Shown in pieces: positions 24,201 to 39,200 of a DNA stretch of 64,000 nt. The stretch lies in the NCBI GenBank assembly GCA_947568835.1, contig OX387604.1:24891076-24955075 (forward strand). Direction: 5' to 3'. The translations under genes were made by a program, and so were the position numbers. How positions within the stretch are numbered: position 1 is the stretch's first letter; the number at the start of each line of letters is the position of its first letter. The notes beneath the pieces are model-generated. The model saw nothing but the letters and a program-made list of their open reading frames with translations, was not told the DNA's origin and did no database searches. The DNA comes from Protonemura montana. Lineage: Eukaryota; Arthropoda; Insecta; Plecoptera; Nemouridae.

Positions 24201-27200
24201 GCACATGACACATTTGCCATGGACCAATGTACGAGGAACCCCACGCGATAATTATTAACTTGCAGAGAAGGGCAATAATATTTCAAATACATTTCTTAGC
24301 TACACGATATGGTAAAAATGCTAGGAGGGTTTGCAGCCCCCTCACGAGGCGCCCCTCACGAGCCACCCCAGTCAAAGGAAAGGAGAAAATTGCCCTTCAT
24401 GCCTCCTACCTTACCGGCAATGAAGACTCCCATCCCCTTCCTACCACAGGAACCACATTCCATAGGCCTTCTAAAAAATATGAGCCGAAACGAAATGAAG
24501 AACGTCGTCAATGTCTCGTGTCTCGCCAGGTGGAGAAAAATGTGATGACTGCTACTAAGAAAGATTGTATTTCTCTCACCGGAAAGAAGGCGGAGGATTT
24601 CCCTCGGCGAAGCAGGGCAGTACCACTGCCTGATCTTTCTTCGTGGACAGGGACACCTGCTTGTCCAACGGTCGAGGGGCAGCGGGGACCCGGGAGTCTG
24701 CGCAAAAAGAACAAAAGATGACGACGCGCTCCAGCTCTTTGGTTAAATGAAATTAAACATAATTTTTATTCTGTCAATAGCCATTTACAGCATGGCATGC
24801 GACATACGCGACGTACACAAATCAATAAAATACAATAATATGTATTCTACGATGATATCTAGAAAATAACTACACCAATAACTTTCCAGCTTTTAAGTTT
24901 CACGTTTTAAGTTACAAAAAAAAAGTCTCTTGAATTGAAAGCTTCGTCTTCGGATCCTTGCCGAAATGGATTGTCATGGCTTTTCTTGTGCTAAAGTTGT
25001 GGTTCTATTTTTGCGTTTGTCATTACAAATATGCATCAATCGATTCAAACGTCTAAAGATTTTCAATTGCATATCGATATTTTTGTGTACTCGATTTGAC
25101 GATTACAGCCAAGGAACCTTATTTATCGAATAGATTCCAAAGAGTGGCAATAGGAACAGAAAGCGGGACTACACTGTCAAATTGGGAATTGATCAAGGAC
25201 GGCGTTGTTCAGGATTCCTTTCTGAGGCCAGTATTATTTAGTTTCTACATAAACGACCTGCCCCAATACATGACAAGTACAAATACCGCGACTATTTTAT
25301 TCGCTGACGATACCAGTATTTTGGTAACTGCGAGAAATGAGGATGATTTAGAAATTAACATGACAAAGACATTGTTGCAAATTAACGAGTGGTTTGAGTC
25401 AAATAAGCAAAAATTAAACAGTGACAAGACAAATACAATTGTATTCAAAAGTGGGGCAAAAGAGGGCCATTTAAATAACAGCAATGTCTACAATACAAAA
25501 AGGGTAGGACATAGTTAATTTCTAGGGGTAGAAATAGACTCGAAACTAAAATGGAAGTTACATTTGAAAAAGCTTCGTACAAAATTGAGTGTGGCTGGTT
25601 TTATGTTTAAAGTGCTATCAAATCAAGTAAACGAGTAGACATTAAAAATTGCCTATCACGCACTTTTTCACTCCGTCATTACATACGGCAGTCTGGCGTG
25701 GAGAAACGCTCCAGAATCAAACAAATTATTCAGAAAGCAAAAAAGTGCATTAAGAATAATGGGCAAAATTAGAAAAAGAGGGAAGTGCAGGACGGCTTTT
25801 TAAACGATTTTCATTTTGACCCTACCATGTGCTTTTATTCTAGAGGTCATTTCATTTGTGTATGATTACCCAATGCCGTTCAAAAAAACGAAGATGAACA
25901 CTCTAGTAATATAAGACGGAAAGAAGACCTCAGAAGCACGAAAGGTGAAGTAGTAGGAAGTAGAAGAAATATTTTATATTTAGGCGCTTCATTTTATAAT
26001 AGACTGCCTTTCAGGCTCAAAAACCCAAAATGCATCAGAACGAGTTTTAAAAACAAAGCAAAGGATTATTTAATATCACATTGTTTTTATAGTATTGATG
26101 AATTCTTAGAAAAAAAGGAATGCACGTGTGACGGCTGGTGTAAAAATGATAGAATTTTGTGAATTTTAATTTTAATTTTTACTTCTTTTAGTTTTTATTA
26201 TAATGAAAATTTTCAACGCTTGTGAAAATAACTACTGTTTTTGTTTTTACGAAAGGGCATGAACCGGCATACGGTACAATGAAATATATAAATATAAATA
26301 AATAAAAAAAAACGAGACCTTAAAGGAAATTATTTTAACTAGTCGCCATGAAAGTATGCTGCTGCTGAATTTCTTCGAAGTTAAACTGCATTTACTTTCC
26401 TCCGGAGGTCGCTGTCGTGGAGCTGCAACGCCGTTGTAAGCAAGGGTTGAACTTCCCATTTATAAAGCGGAGGCAATCAGCGGGGAGGATGTTTGCAGCC
26501 GCCGTTGCTAATTTGTAGCGGGATAGTTATTGGTTTCCAAGTAAATAGCTTCATAATTGCGAATTGGGAAAACTTTAAATTGGCACTATTTTGCTAAGAA
26601 TTTTTTCTTGGTCTACTACAATATAAATATGGTCAACTACAATATGAACATAACATATAATACAGTTTGTATGTTGAAATTGCCAATTTATATTTTTTCT
26701 AGAATTATAGATTTGTTAACATATCAGACAATGAAAATGAAAAGCTCCTTATGTTGGACATCTTTGGAAATAAATTTGGTTATTGAGTAAAGAAAGCCAA
26801 TCAATGCATTGCAAAAAAAGGAAATAGATTAAAAAAACCTAAAAAAAATCAATCTGGAGACAGAAAAAGATGTGTGCCTAGTTGTATTATACAAAACAAA
26901 AGACAGTTATAAAATACATGTATGAAAAACTGGGTCGCCAATGCAATCCATGGCAAAAGAAACAATATAGTGTAATAAAATTTAAAAATGTTACCTAAAA
27001 ATATGCTAAATATGTGAATACATCATTGATTAGCATACTGTCTATGTCTAGTTCAAACATGCTTCTATTATTTTCAATACTCAGCGTGCTAGTGTATGGT
27101 GGTTGATTAACGAAAAAAAGAACAGAGAATAAAGAATTAGAAGCAAAAAAAAACATACCATTCAAAACAAAGTGACCTTGCTGCTTGATATAACGCTTTC

Positions 27201-30200
27201 ACACAATCCCAAGGTCATGTACTAAAATTTTTGCTTTCTCGTAAAAGCGCCGCCATTACTCTGGAAGAAAGTAACGAGCGAGCGACGACTCACGCCTAGA
27301 GGGCGTAGACATCTCTCAGCAGGAATCATTTATCAGGGACCCTGGATGTAGCAGTGATGAAAGCTCCACTCTTCATCATATTACTAGAGATATCCGGATC
27401 CCGGATGTGATAAAAATTACCTGTCACAGTGAAGCGTGCTCGTCCCACGCTTAATAACGTAGCTCCCGTCAGTCGGTTGACGGCTCTGCATTGGTAGCTC
27501 CTGTACTTGTCCGACTCATCTACTCGCCGAATGAGGAGCTCCCCCGAAGGAAGCATATGATATTTGCCATCTGAAACCAGTCGCACATTACTTCCATTGG
27601 GTTTATATGTTTAGTCAAGGTTACAACAGTAACTACGCCTGCTTTGCTATGATCCTGAATCTTCTGATCGGACTCCTGAGCAGTGGTGCGCCGAGTTTGC
27701 GGACCTGAAGGGACGATTTTCTCGCTATATCTATGGACTGCACTATTTCTCTACGCATGACGTTAAGCAGTGGAGCACCACCTCAAAATGTGTAACAATA
27801 ATAAAAAAAAAAAAAATCTATTCTTTTGGGTATGCATATGGGATGGGCGTAAAGGAACAGGCTGCTAAATGAGGCTACTATTGAGTCATAGGTCCTGCTT
27901 GTTCACGTGGAATTGGTGAGGGTAGTTTTATTTTAGGAATAGCAATAAAAATGTCAACGATTTTGATTCGTTTATAACATTCGATATAGATGAAAAAATG
28001 GTCACTGAAGCCTATTGACGACAGACTTATTCAACTCCTATAAATATACCTTGTTGGGTGATATCCTTTGATAACTAGTTTGCGAACCGACCGAGCTTTC
28101 CAGCAAATACAAGCTGGACAACGTGCGAATTCCTTAAACAATTTCTAACTCATTCTAACGGTAAGAAGTCATTTGACGGTTGATTATCAATCCTGCTCCA
28201 AGCTACCTCGAGGTTTCCTTTTCACAATTTCAATCCCTCTACATGTATTCTCATAATTCATCACATAGTAAGTACTGAATGGTATTTTTTAAACTTGGCA
28301 GAGTAACTCTCGAGCGAGATCGTGACTATAAGTTAGCATTACTTACTTCAAGAGGCTCTTTCGGAAATCGTAAGAGAGCCTCTTACAGCTTACCATCTTA
28401 TAGATGGTATACGAGAAGAAAACTTTTGTGATTATAGTTCAAGAGAAAAATATTGCATTGTGTAAATTTAAGGAGGCGCTGTTCTTTCCCAAGCGTGGGT
28501 CCAGTAGACGTAACCATGTTTAATAGGAAATAGAAATCATGGATAACAATATAGACAAATAATAATAATATTTATGATAGATAATAATATAGCTAAATAA
28601 TAGAAATAATAGAAATTTGCGGTTTTTGCAGGGCACATTTGTTGAGCGCCTGAAGAAATTTCAGTGATTATATTTGATATTAATCGAATGAAAATGATCG
28701 CCTATCGATGAAAATGTGTATTTAACATGAAATAAAGAAACCAATCTAATTCACAGAATATTCATAACGTAAAATAATTATTTTTCTTATTAAAATGTTT
28801 TTACGTAGCGTCTATAATGGGTCTTGAATGTCTTCAAAAAAAGTTTTTTATGTTGATCCAATTGAATTAATTGATCAACTTTTGCTAAAATAAGTAGATA
28901 CAATATAGTATATTATTCAACCCACAGCAGATACACTTTTTTCGCATTTAATAGATTGTGTCTCGAACTTCATCGTTCTGTGCGGGTACCAATCTGTTTT
29001 CATGTAACAATTTAATCAGCAGTAGTGTCCAACTTTCAAAACTGTAGTATATAGCACTTCATTCAAGTTAGATTAAATTTGTAACACATTCAATGCTGTG
29101 GTATTTATGTAGAACCTCCAAACGTGCATTCAAAACATTAATATCTCTACAGCTGGAACAGGAATAGAACATCCCAAGCATCGCTAAAGGTGAAAACATG
29201 CCCAATTGGAATTGAATTACATAACAAGCAAAATTATCTGCGTCGAAGAAGACCTGTGCAACTTGTCTTATGGCATCGGTGTACGCGTGGGTGATGTTGA
29301 GGTTGATGGAATGAACGATAGGTCTAGTGCCATACTCAAGTCGTGGAGCACCAAGGAAGCCACTAGCTTAACGTCCCTTCCGAAGGACGGTACAGCTCTG
29401 CCAACAGACTTTGTTCGCAAATCCTTCATGAGCAAGGCGAGTGAAGTTGTTGAGTTAACTTCAATTCCTTCAACCTCTTTCCCAAACTGAGTCATGAATC
29501 TGAATTGTCTTACGTTATGAGTCCAATGTAACCTCACGAGAACTGGGTTGTATGCTTCTTTTGTGAAGATTCAGCCGCAAGTTCCATAAAATGACAACTG
29601 CAAGGTGAATTGTCTGTCTGTCCATTTATTCATTTATCATCACTTTTTGAGACATCCTAGAATTGACGTTTTACAGTCCGTATGTCAAGGTCTCGATTCC
29701 CGCGGGGAACATTAAAGGTCATTTGAGGGGAGGGTTTTTTTTTTTTAATTTTTGGATTTGATGCTTCATATCTCTTAACTGTTTCGACAACGCCTTTTTT
29801 TATATGGTTTGAAAAGATTGGGGTCCAGGGGATAGCGACTACTTATTTTGCACTTAAATTAACTCTTCAAGCTCATTTGGTGCTCAACACGTTACATACG
29901 AAGCATTTTCGGTACCCGAGTTGGCACCCGGAGGGCTCAGGGGCGGCGCCCCAGTACACCATGCGACAAAATTTTAAAAGGTTTACGTTGGAGCTCGCGC
30001 ATTATGTACGCTTTCGGTCAAAATGTGTCGACTTCTGACAACGCTTTTACATGAACTGAAATCATTTCATTCTTCGAGACATTTATAATTGATTTTGGAC
30101 TAACAAAATGCAGCAACTACATTTTTTGGAAGCGTCTACTGCATGCGATGTGTTTTTATCAAATTGGTGGTAAAATTATAATTAGAAGTAGACGGAAATT

Positions 30201-33200
30201 CCTAGCTTTAATAATTTAGCAAAGCTAGCTTCTTTATATGGCGGCGTCTACTTAAATTGCTCTCTGCAGGGAAATGAGAATTCAATTTACGAGTGCAAAA
30301 TCCTTCTCTTTCTCAAGAAGGCATTGAGATTAACTAAATGTTACTTATTATCCAAGATAATTACATAAAATATTGTACAGCATAAAGCTAACGGTATGTT
30401 ATTACTAAGTCTCTGTTACGATACTCATATCGATTATCGACAAATCAAGACTTCGAAAGTTACTTTGGAAGTCCCCAGAAAAAATTCAGGAAGATATTTT
30501 CTGTTTAATATTTTAAATAAGGTAAAAATGGCTAAAGTAAGTACAAATCTAACGTAGAAAAAGAGTCCATTGTACGAGCTACTTGTACGAACTAGTTTCT
30601 AAAGTATATTGAAGGTGGCAAAGTCCATATCATTCGTGAGGAGCTCACGAATCTAAAACGGGAAACCAATTCCTCGGTAAGCCGTCAGAGGCAAAACGTG
30701 CCTCTGTAGGCACAGGGGTAGGCACTCTATTTACAATAATAACAAGCTTGTTATGTGAAGTGAAAGGTATTGTTCTGATACTATCAGCCAAAGTTAGAGG
30801 TTTCACAGTAAAAGTTTTACCAGTTATAGTCGGATACGTTCCAGTCTAGTACTCAACTTCCAGCACCAGGGAAACACATTTGGAACAAGGGTACATAGTT
30901 GGTTACATATCACCGTCAGAATCAGCTCAATTCTGTCCAGCCCTTCCTAAACGCGGGAATCAAATTTGCCTTCAAAAACTACATTAAAACATGAGACCGG
31001 TTAATTTACTATATTTGATAGAGAAAGGAAGACAAGGGTAATTTTTTTTTCTTGAACATACCATCAATATTGATCGTTTGAACATTTACCAAGGGTTCTG
31101 GTGGTTACAAAAAATGCCACATATCTGATAACAATTATATTTCTTAGACATCTTGTATATTCCCTTTTTCATTTTCCTTCCTTTAAGAAATATTATATGG
31201 CCCAAATAACGTTCGTTACTTTTTAATATACTAATGCTGTACAGACTATTCAAACACACTTTGCTCAACAACACATGCCCACCTTTTAACGTCCCCCAAG
31301 CAAAATTTTAGCTCAGTGCAAAATGAAAACATGCAATTATATGTCACGTTGACTGTAAACATAGAAACGTTCTTTTTCTTTTCAACGAAAGTAAAAGGCA
31401 TTCCCTTGGGGAATGCCTAGAACGTAACTTTACCAAAAATAATGTTACTTGATTAGACAATCAAAATATGTACTCCAGGCATTGAGGCTTACATTTTCAC
31501 CACAATTTATGCAGGTGAAAAGTGGAAGGTGAAAAGCACAATGAAAGCTAAGCTACATTTCCGTTTAGTTGACAAGAAAAGACTTGAGATTGCCCCGAGA
31601 AAAATTACAAAGAAAGGTAGGCAGAGGGACTGAATGGGCCCCAAAGTTCTGTTTAATTGAAAGAAATAATAACCGCCTTAAAGGTTATTTACGAACTCGA
31701 GAGTTTGTCGTTACGAATCTTATTTCTCTTCTCATTCGCCTTCTCTTAGTATTCACAGGGTGCCTCACAGAGCTAGCCACACTAGCCTTCTCTTAGTATT
31801 CATAGTGTGCCTCACAGAGCTAGCCACACTAGCCTCCTCTTAGTATACACAGTGTGCCTCACAGAGCTAGCCACACTAGCCTCCTCTTAGTATACACAGG
31901 GTGCCTCACAGAGCTAGCCACACTAGCCTCCTCTTAGTATACACAGGGTGCCTCACAGAGCTAGCCACACTAGCCTCCTCTTAGTATTCATAGTGTGCCT
32001 CACAGAGCTAGCCACACTAGCCTCCTCTTAGTATACACAGTGTGCCTCACAGAGCTAGCCACACTAGCCTCCTCTTAGTATACACAGTGTGCCTCACAGA
32101 GCTAGCCACACTAGCCTCCTCTTAGTATACACAGTGTGCCTCACAGAGCTAGCCACACTAGCATTCTCTTAGTATTCACAGTGTGCCTCACAGAGCTAGC
32201 CACACTAGCCTCCTCTTAGTATACACAGTGTGCCTCACAGAGCTAGCCACACTAGCCTCCTCTTAGTATACACAGTGTGCCTCACAGAGCTAGCCACACT
32301 AGCCTCCTCTTAGTATACACAGTGTGCCTCACAGAGCTAGCCACACTAGCCTCCTCTTAGTATACACAGTGTGCCTCACAGAGCTAGCCACACTAGCCTC
32401 CTCTTAGTATACACAGTGTGCCTCACAGAGCTAGCCACACTAGCCTCCTCTTAGTATACACAGTGTGCCTCACAGAGCTAGCCACACTAGCCTCCTCTTA
32501 GTATACACAGTGTGCCTCACAGAGCTAGCCACACTAGCCTCCTCTTAGTATTCATAGTGTGCCTCACAGAGCTAGCCACACTAGCCTCCTCTTAGTATTC
32601 ATAGTGTGCCTCACAGAGCTAGCCACACTAGCCTTCTCTTAGTATACACAGTGTGCCTCACAGAGAAAGCCACACTAACATTCTCTTAGTATAGACAGTG
32701 TGCCTCACAGAGCTAGCCACACTAGCCTCCTCTTAGTATACACAGTGTGCCTCACAGAGCTAGCCACACTAGCCTCCTCTTAGTATACACAGTGTGCCTC
32801 ACAGAGCTAGCCACACTAGCCTTCTCTTAGTATTCATAGTGTGCCTCACAGAGCTAGCCACACTAGCATTCTCTTAGTATTCACAGTGTGCCTCACAGAG
32901 CTAGCCACACTAGCCTTCTCTTAGTATTCATAGTGTGCCTCACAGAGCTAGCCACACTAGCCTTCTCTTAGTATTCATAGTGTGCCACACAGAGCTAGCC
33001 ACACTAGCATTCTCTTAGTATTCATAGTGTGCCTCACAGAGCTAGCCACACTAGCCTTCTCTTAGTATTCATAGTGTGCCTCACAGAGCTAGCCACACTA
33101 GCATTCTCTTAGTATTCACAGTGTGCCTCACAGAGCTAGCCACACTAGCCTTCTCTTAGTATTCATAGTGTGCCTCACAGAGCTAGCCACACTAGCCTTC

Positions 33201-36200
33201 TCTTAGTATTCATAGTGTGCCTCACAGAGCTAGCCACACTAGCCTCCTCTTAGTATACACAGTGTGCCTCATAGAGCTAGCCACACTAGCATTCTCTTAG
33301 TATTCACAGTGTGCCTCACAGAGCTAGCCACACTAGCCTCCTCTTAGTATACACAGTGTGCCTCACAGAGCTAGCCACACTAGCCTCCTCTTAGTATTCA
33401 CAGTGTGCCTCACAGAGCTAGCCACACTAGCCTTCTCTTAGTATACACAGGGTGCCTCACAGAGCTAGCCACACTAGCCTCCTCTTAGTATACACAGTGT
33501 GCCTCACAGAGCTAGCCACACTAGCCTCCTCTTAGTATACACAGTGTGCCTCACAGAGCTAGCCACACTAGCCTCCTCTTAGTATACACAGTGTGCCTCA
33601 CAGAGCTAGCCACACTAGCCTCCTCTTAGTATGCATAGTGTGCCTCACAGAGCTAGCCACACTAGCCTCCTCTTAGTATACACAGTGTGCCTCACAGAGC
33701 TAGCCACACTAGCCTCCTCTTAGTATACACAGTGTGCCTCACAGAGCTAGCCACACTAGCCTCCTCTTAGTATTCATAGTGTGCCTCACAGAGCTAGCCA
33801 CACTAGCCTCCTCTTAGTATACACAGTGTGCCTCACAGAGCTAGCCACACTAGCCTCCTCTTAGTATACACAGTGTGCCTCACAGAGCTAGCCACACTAG
33901 CCTCCTCTTAGTATACACAGTGTGCCTCACAGAGCTAGCCACACTAGCCTCCTCTTAGTATACACAGTGTGCCTCACAGAGCTAGCCACACTAGCCTCCT
34001 CTTAGTATACACAGTGTGCCTCACAGAGCTAGCCACACTAGCCTCCTCTTAGTATACACAGTGTGCCTCACAGAGCTAGCCACACTAGCCTCCTCTTAGT
34101 ATACACAGTGTGCCTCACAGAGCTAGCCACACTAGCCTTCTCTTAGTATACACAGTGTGCCTCACAGAGCTAGCCACACTAGCCTCCTCTTAGTATACAC
34201 AGTGTGCCTCACAGAGCTAGCCACACTAGCCTCCTCTTAGTATACACAGTGTGCCTCACAGAGCTAGCCACACTAGCCTCCTCTTAGTATACACAGTGTG
34301 CCTCACAGAGCTAGCCACACTAGCCTCCTCTTAGTATACACAGGGTGCCTCACAGAGCTAGCCACACTAGCCTCCTCTTAGTATACACAGGGTGCCTCAC
34401 AGAGCTAGCCACACTAGCCTCCTCTTAGTATACACAGTGTGCCTCACAGAGCTAGCCACACTAGCCTTCTCTTAGTATTCACAGTGTGCCTCACAGAGCT
34501 AGCCACACTAGCCTCCTCTTAGTATTCATAGTGTGCCTCACAGAGCTAGCCACACTAGCCTCCTCTTAGTATTCATAGTGTGCCTCACAGAGCTAGCCAC
34601 ACTAGCCTCCTCTTAGTATTCACAGTGTGCCTCACAGAGCTAGCCACACTAGCATTCTCTTAGTATTCACAGTGTGCCTCACAGAGCTAGCCACACTAGC
34701 CTCCTCTTAGTATACACAGTGTGCCTCACAGAGCTAGCCACACTAGCCTCCTCTTAGTATACACAGTGTGCCTCACAGAGAAAGCCACACTAACATTCTC
34801 TTAGTATTCATAGTGTGCCTCATAGAGCTAGCCACACTAGCATTCTCTTAGTATACACAGTGTGCCTCACAGAGCTAGCCACACTAGCCTCCTCTTAGTA
34901 TTTATAGTGTGCCTCACAGAGCTAGCCACACTAGCCTCCGTTGAACTGTCTATAAAGACCACCAATCCAAGTCATTAAAAAGTTCTGCTCGAAGTTTTAA
35001 ACCATTTAACAGTTCTCAGTTGAATTGGGATGCTTTTCTCCGGCCGACGTGTTGAAACGGTGGATTGGGGTTTTGGGTGCTGTTGCCGGCCAAGGGGGTG
35101 GGAAATAGGGAGGGGTTCGAGACCCTACTTGGACAGAGGGATGCTCTCCGTTAAAGATACACCATAATACTGTTATAAAAGCTGTCATAAAAAGCTACTA
35201 AAGTTATAATTAAAAGTAGCCATATTTTTGACGCTATATATAATGAGGTGTAAAATAAAAGATTACGTTCTTTGGGGACAGGCAATTTCCTCCCGGGCTC
35301 AGCGGTGGACTGCCCGATTTCCGTCTGGCCGAGAGTTTGATGGGTAGGACAACTGGACTGGAACGTGCCACAGAAACGGGGAAATAGTGATGATCTGAAC
35401 ACTCTTATCATCTCAATACGCTTTTTACGATCCCCGCGATTTGAACGATCGTGAGAAATATTTTGTCGTTGTACGAATGTGAGCTTGGTTTACTTTAACT
35501 TCACGCACTTTTCCATGCTGTTTAAAGTTCACAGAAAAACTTAGTTTTGCCACGACATCAATATTCAATTAGAATATTAATAAATCGAATAAAGTATATA
35601 GCCGTATACAGATTTCATGGTAACTTCTTCCAGCTTATGCAAAAAGAAAACGCTTTCTTGAATGACATGAGATTGCAACATTTTATTCATTTTCTCTAAT
35701 TATAATAACGATGGAAAATGTTATAAACTTTATTGTGGTCTCGATGATTCAAGAGAAAATTATGATCGTAAAGTTACAAATATTAATGAGACAGATTAAA
35801 AAGAAGCACTTTCCACTTAGATATCGCGTCCCGCGTAAGTCGACGGATTAAATGTTAATTGGTTGCACGAACGTCCAGCCAGGAAAGAAAGCTACGTGGA
35901 AATTATCGGAAACGCGTCGGAAAAGCGACGGAAAGCTTACAAGGACACTTGTTGGTTTCCATGTCGGGTGAGTCGTCGGAAGTCAAGGTGACGCGTCCTC
36001 AGATTGGCGACATACTGAATTACTGCATTCACTGCATTTACTGCAAGTGCAATCACTGAAAGTACTGCAATTCAGACTTTCTCATCGCTGTTCAAAAAAC
36101 CAAGTGCGTTTCTCCAGTGACGATAAGCTTACACAAAAAAAAAACATTACTAGATAGCTGAAAACAACTTCTGCAGCCAAGTTTGTCACGACCAATTAAT

Positions 36201-39200
36201 ATCTTCAAACTAATTAAATGTCAGTACAAAAAAATGTTAATTACTTTTCTCAAATTTCTTTATTTTAATTTCCTGCAGCAGCTTTCCATAAGCGCATCGT
36301 TTTGCTTGTGATGAAAGTCTCTTTGTTGAAGTGTACAAGAACAGGGTGACTCGTTTTCCGATCCCGGCAAGCTCGGGACAATATTCAAAAGGAGAAATAA
36401 AGAAGAAATTATTACATTTTGACCTTAGCAGGAAAAACCTCGTGGGTTATTTATGTCTTATGAATTGAATTGAAATACACTATATTTAGACCTGGAATAT
36501 GGCTTATGGCTTTGTTCCGTATGTCGGACTAGATTGATAATTTGTTTGATGTCCGATCAATTTTTAGCAAGCAAACTTTCCCCGTAGAGTTTGCTCAACC
36601 CTGAAATCCAATTCTTATTTTACACGCATTCCTTTTAAACCAACAGATTTTCTTGTTGCAATTAAGAAACAATGTGCTTGCTTTAAAAGCTGATTGTTTT
36701 CACTTATCATATTTGTGTGGTAAATGAGAAGTTGGGGTTATTCTGCTTCAGGTCTGAACGAGGATTTCTTTTAGATAATTTTTACCTTACTGGATCTAAA
36801 TAAAACGATCCACCGGTTTAAACAAAGATGGGAAGTATCAAGAAAGCAAGAGTTGCAAGACGTTTTCGCGTGAGCGAATGCAGAAGACAGCCGTCAAACT
36901 AAACCTTCTCAAAGAGCAACAATATAAGCCATGAAAAGTGTTATGCCAATTTTCTTGTTGTTCTAATTTGTAGTTACAGACACACAACATCTTTTGAAAT
37001 TCTGTCACGTTTTAATTGTTCGAGCCAATTCAACAAAGAAAATTCTCACGTCACGTCGCATCGCGTTGGAATGTGAGTTCACCATCAGAATTGTTTAATG
37101 CTCGTGAGTATTTCCTTGGATTGCTAGCTTACGATTGATCATGCCAATAAAACAATGCTCGTTACTCCAAGAACTCGGTTCCGAGAATCTCTAGCGGATT
37201 GTCTTTTTAATGAATAACCGAAGATCAGTGTCTTAATAGTCAGGAGAAATGCAGCAAACGATACTTGAATGCAGTGGTATTCGTGAAAAATCCATGTATG
37301 CCCTGTGCTAATGCTAAGCGAGCAGAGGTCATGAAATTATTGAAAATGATTCCAGTCTTGAAAAAAATATCAGTGTATCAAATAAGAGTGTCACTTTGGT
37401 TGCTTCTGTGCACATGTCATTTTCAAAACCGTAACTGGGAGAATAAAAAATAAAAAATATATACATACGCGAAGACCTAATGTGACGACACCAAAAGTTA
37501 ATGCTCCCCTATGCTCTGTTTATGCTCTTGTTTTTGCTTCTCTGTACTGCTTTCCCACGCTGTTTTTTTTTCAGATTTTTGCGAATAGCTCGTGACCCCA
37601 AAAATGCTGAGCGCGTTAGGGTCTACAACTCCAATTTGTTTTTAGAAGCCGGGCTGCTAATTGTAAACATGAAAGTTATCGCTTTTCTCGATTCGACGCC
37701 CAGCAGCAACAGATGCATTGGAATGTGGACTACCCGATTTCGAGAATAAAATACCCTGGATTAAAAAATTTGAAGTCCGATAGAATATCGAAATATCACG
37801 AGTTTTTATTTGTATTATGTGATGCAATAGGGACTCAGCACAATGAATACAACAACTTGTTAGATGACTCAAATATTTCAATCAAATCATTAAAAGTTGT
37901 TATCACTGATAATAAGTGAAATCACCATTAGAATAAGGGTATTAACAACCATACATACCCCTAATATGTTTTGTTATTTAATATCACAGACTACACTATA
38001 GTTAGGGCAAGAAAACAGGAGGAATATATCTAGAAAATACACAATACAAAAGTGTGCTTGCACTTTATGCCATCCCCTGCATTTCGCGTTAGGCTTCATA
38101 CAATGCTCTTGTCTCGTTGTCAGCGGTATTTTAGAAACAGCCCAGAGCCAGATGAAACATTTTCATGTGATATTTAAGAGGCAAGGCAAAGACCCACACC
38201 ATAATTAAATCATTTCACAGTAGCAGTTTCGTCTTTAATCAAAATCTTATGGCAAAAAAAGTACAAAAACGTGGTTTTTAATGAAGATGATATAAAAGAT
38301 CCGTACTAACTTCTTTGTATACGCCTCATTTACTTGCAATGGGTCTCATCATTTTGCGCAATATCGCTTTTTCGTAGCTCAGTAATTTCTTTGAATTACA
38401 TGTTTAATTCCCAAGGCTTCACCAGGGAGTAATATGTATTGTCTTTCGTCAACCCACATCATCTGATTATGTAATCAGAGAAATAAACGCTGAAGGTATA
38501 CTTTATCGCCCTTTGAGCCATCAGAGAAGAAATACCTAGTCAAAAAATAACACTTACATTTTTCAGATTGTCTTTGTTCTGATGGTAATTTGAAACTTTT
38601 AGAAACTGAGTCGATCATTGAGTTCTGAAAATATAATCTAAATAGCGTTTTGAATGCCTAGGCTTAAGAACTTCGAAAACCTTATTTGATTGGCTTGAGA
38701 AAACCGCTATGTCTATTGTCTCTTAGTTGGTTAGATGTAAGAATGTAGAGTTAATTGACAACTCAAGCCTATGGTTAATTACAAGAGTGGACTCTTCACG
38801 TATTCCTAAGTATGCCAATTACTATCAAGCATTCATCACGTAAAACCCCTTTGGAACGGCATTTCGAGGAGATCCTTCAATTCAATCCATCTTCAATTTC
38901 CGACTTCAACGAAGATATTTCATGCCAATTATTCTACTTACAACCAGTAATTGCTTTTTAATTGTGTTATTCTATTTAAAGGCAATTTATAATTTAAAAA
39001 TTAAGCTAAGATACATGCATCGTGATTTGGTTTCTGTCGACCTAAATCAAGTTTCTGAATGTCGCTCAATTGGATTGTGACAATTAGATTAGGCGGTTAA
39101 AAGCTGGGAGCAAAGCTGGAAAGATAGCCATGATTACCTGTGGCGGAGGTGACGACCGTAGCAGAAAGGCAGGAGGGGAATGGGAAAAAGAAAGAAAGGA

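Noticed and set aside
24227..24721. A 164-aa plus-strand ORF
   Set aside because: It overlaps the minus-strand Ig3 exon (24580-24697), whose Cys motif, splice sites and phases are secure. The plus ORF is basic, low in recognisable motifs and has no domain.
31569..34939. CRISPR-like array (regular repeats with spacers)
   Set aside because: The 47-bp units are contiguous and nearly identical, with no unique spacers. It is a eukaryotic tandem satellite.
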